Translations under genes and position numbers: made by a program
The notes under the pieces: generated by a model
The model's input: the letters and a program-made list of their open reading frames with translations, nothing else
Told to the model about the DNA's origin: nothing
Databases searched by the model: none
Shown here: piece after piece, positions 62,370 through 64,000 of the stretch
Layout: every line of letters starts with the position of its first letter
How positions within the stretch are numbered: position 1 is the stretch's first letter
Source: BNWE01 sp964369545
GTDB lineage: Bacteria; Pseudomonadota; Alphaproteobacteria; UBA3830
Direction: 5' to 3'
Length of the DNA stretch: 64,000 nucleotides
Assembly (NCBI GenBank): GCA_964369545.1
Contig: CAYJFA010000002.1
Location: 62,001-126,000 of the forward strand

Positions 62370-63425
62370 GTGGCTTCTTCTAACCATAACCGAAAAATTA
62401 TAGCCATTGACGGAATGGGTGGCGATAATGCTCCTGAGGCTGTGATTAAGGGTATTTCTGGATTTTCTTCATCAAATTGTCATTTTATAATTTTTGGCGA
62501 TGAAACGAAATTGAATTTTTATAAACATCTTTTGTCACCAAATTTATCATATGAATTTAGATATTCCGCCAGTATTATTACATCTGATATGGAAGTTATG
62601 ACAGCATTGCGCGCTGGCAAAAACTCCAGTATGGGGCTTGCGATTCAGTCAGTACAGTCCGGAGAATCGATGGCTGTTATATCTTCTGGTAATACGGGGC
62701 TATATATGTCTCTTGCAAAAATCATACTTAAAACCATTGAGGGTATAGATCGTCCCGCTATCGCCTCTATTATTCCTGGAAAAAATGGGAAAACTGTATG
62801 TCTTGATCTTGGCGCAAATACAGAATGTGATGTAAAAAACATGGTTGATTTTTCGATTATGGGAGAGGCATTAGCTCGTTCAGTTTTCAACAAAATCAAC
62901 GTAAAAGTGGCAGTATTGAATATAGGATCGGAAGAGGTCAAAGGAAGTAGGTTAGTAAAAAAAACATCAGAAGTATTAAAAAAGTTATTTGAAAATTATG
63001 TTGGATTTGTCGAAGGGGACGATTTCGGCAAAGGAGATGTGGATGTAATAGTTATGGATGGATTTACTGGAAATGTTGCATTAAAAACTATAGAAGGCAC
63101 AGCGAAATATATAATATCCGAAATGAAAGATGTGTTTTCTAGTAGTGTTTTTTCAAAGCTTGGGGCTTTGTTTGCTTCATCTGCTTTGTTGAAATTAAAG
63201 AGAAAAATGGATCCAAGATTGTATAATGGTGCTATATTGCTCGGATTGAATGGAGTAGTTGTGAAAAGCCATGGAAACAGCGATGAGGTAGGGTTTGCGA
63301 ATGCAGTAAAATTCACTATAGATATTTTGAATCGAGATATTTTTAATAGAATTCGTGAGCAGCTTGATAAATCAAAATTGGACTATGCGTTGGAATCGTT
63401 TTCAAAAGAGGTAGATGGGAAATGA
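62370..63425 (+). CDS. plsX: Phosphate acyltransferase PlsX
   Basis: Makes acyl-phosphate from acyl-ACP, feeding PlsY in phospholipid synthesis. The 351-residue protein starts at a GTG with AGGAAAG upstream and has IIAIDGMGGDNAPEAVIKG (about 9-27), ALRAGKNSSMGLAI, SSGNTGLYMSLAK, LDLGANTEC, EGDDFGKGDVDVIVMDGFTGNVALK (split: GDVDVIVMDGF, TGNVALKTIEG) and GLNGVVVKSHGNS. Order and length are standard. The stop codon overlaps the fabH start (ATGA). Confidence 0.96.
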   Translation: MASSNHNRKIIAIDGMGGDNAPEAVIKGISGFSSSNCHFIIFGDETKLNFYKHLLSPNLSYEFRYSASIITSDMEVMTALRAGKNSSMGLAIQSVQSGESMAVISSGNTGLYMSLAKIILKTIEGIDRPAIASIIPGKNGKTVCLDLGANTECDVKNMVDFSIMGEALARSVFNKINVKVAVLNIGSEEVKGSRLVKKTSEVLKKLFENYVGFVEGDDFGKGDVDVIVMDGFTGNVALKTIEGTAKYIISEMKDVFSSSVFSKLGALFASSALLKLKRKMDPRLYNGAILLGLNGVVVKSHGNSDEVGFANAVKFTIDILNRDIFNRIREQLDKSKLDYALESFSKEVDGK

Positions 63426-64000
63426 ATTCTATTCTTGTTGGAATCGGCGCTGCGCTGCCAAAAAAATGTGTACTAAATTCTGATTTGCCAGCTGAATTAA
63501 ATACTTCAGACGAATGGATAATTCAGAGAACGGGTATAAAACAACGTTATATCGCTGAACAAGAGACAACTTCATCTTTAGCAGCAGAAGCGGCACGTAA
63601 TGCTATAAATCATGCCAAACTTTCTAATGACGATATAGATTTAATAATAGTTGCGACAGTCACTGGTGATTACACATTTCCGTCAACAGCTTCCATAGTG
63701 CAAAGAGAGTTGAATATAAAGCATGGAGCTGCGTTTGATATCAGTGCGGCGTGCAGTGGTTTTGTATATGCAATTGATATTGCGGATACACATATTAAAA
63801 GCGGAAAATCTAAATGTGCATTGGTTATAGGAGCGGAAACTTTTTCTAAAATAGTTGATTGGACCGATAGATCAACCTGTGTTTTATTTGGAGATGGCGC
63901 AGGCGCGGTTATTCTTCAAGCTCAAGATACCAGTGATCGCGGGATACAATATTGCAAAATATATTCAGATGGTTCCTATGTTGATTGCTTAAAAACATCT
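63422..64000 (+). CDS. fabH: 3-oxoacyl-ACP synthase III (partial, runs off the window)
   Basis: Condenses acetyl-CoA with malonyl-ACP to start fatty acid synthesis. Only the first 193 codons are present; the frame is open to the window edge. It begins MNSILVGIGAALPKKCVLN and has WIIQRTGIKQRYIAE, VATVTGDYTFPSTAS, and the active-site cysteine in FDISAACSGF (Cys111), then LFGDGAGAVIL. The start overlaps the plsX stop as ATGA, the usual coupled arrangement. The catalytic His and Asn would lie beyond the window. Confidence 0.94.
   Translation, partial: MNSILVGIGAALPKKCVLNSDLPAELNTSDEWIIQRTGIKQRYIAEQETTSSLAAEAARNAINHAKLSNDDIDLIIVATVTGDYTFPSTASIVQRELNIKHGAAFDISAACSGFVYAIDIADTHIKSGKSKCALVIGAETFSKIVDWTDRSTCVLFGDGAGAVILQAQDTSDRGIQYCKIYSDGSYVDCLKTS

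Overview
The window reads as one AT-rich bacterial chromosome segment carrying a Gram-negative, alphaproteobacterium-like gene set: ssb next to gyrA, rne divergent from amiC-mrcA, rpmF-plsX-fabH, lpxK, a C-terminal-Phe porin, and a DUF2948-type protein. The low GC, short intergenic spaces, many substrate importers, small secreted proteins and decaying horizontally acquired debris resemble Holosporales- or Rickettsiales-like intracellular alphaproteobacteria. This is an inference; no rRNA gene lies in the window to settle it.

Layout. 1-3.5 kb: a glycosyltransferase, then a 3-hydroxyacyl-CoA dehydrogenase with a GntP-type permease. 3.7-5.7 kb: three small predicted secreted proteins with matching leaders. 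6-10.4 kb: ssb, gyrA and an orphan sugar-type ABC ATPase. 10.4-14.5 kb (minus): HIT protein, porin, MHS-type transporter, accA. 14.5-20.8 kb (plus): ligA, a giant AsmA-like envelope protein and a SIMPL-domain protein, closed by a strong bidirectional terminator. 20.8-28.5 kb (minus): prfB with a programmed +1 frameshift, an MFS transporter, a solitary gene-transfer-agent-like large terminase, then mrcA and amiC. 28.8-36.1 kb (plus): rne, gltX, cysS, trmJ, pepA. 36.1-37.9 kb (minus): a Trm112-like protein, rho and tRNA-Phe. 38-46 kb: a GT-C-like membrane protein, then a minus-strand run of a dicarboxylate-type symporter, nusB, glyA, rpiB, lpxK, a second MFS transporter and a GHMP (mevalonate-type) kinase.

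46.1-52.4 kb is an accessory scar. It holds a tRNA-Asn 3' fragment, a frameshifted tyrosine-integrase remnant, a truncated tag fragment, an intact UvrA2-like ABC protein, a truncated iron alcohol dehydrogenase and other unidentified coding debris, ending near an SPFH protein and tRNA-Arg. 52.4-55.8 kb (minus): HIT protein, two prepilins and a lipoprotein secretin. 56.1-64 kb: a cation/proton antiporter, a DUF2948 protein, rmuC, glmM, folC, rpmF, plsX and a truncated fabH.

Functionally the core genes cover replication and repair (ssb, gyrA, ligA), RNA metabolism and translation (rne, rho, nusB, prfB, gltX, cysS, trmJ), peptidoglycan and lipid A (mrcA, amiC, glmM, lpxK), and fatty acid/phospholipid synthesis (accA, plsX, fabH). 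The most notable items are the secreted-protein trio, the lone GTA-type terminase between mrcA and prfB, and the integrase/tRNA scar carrying the UvrA2-like gene. No CRISPR array or intact insertion sequence was seen.
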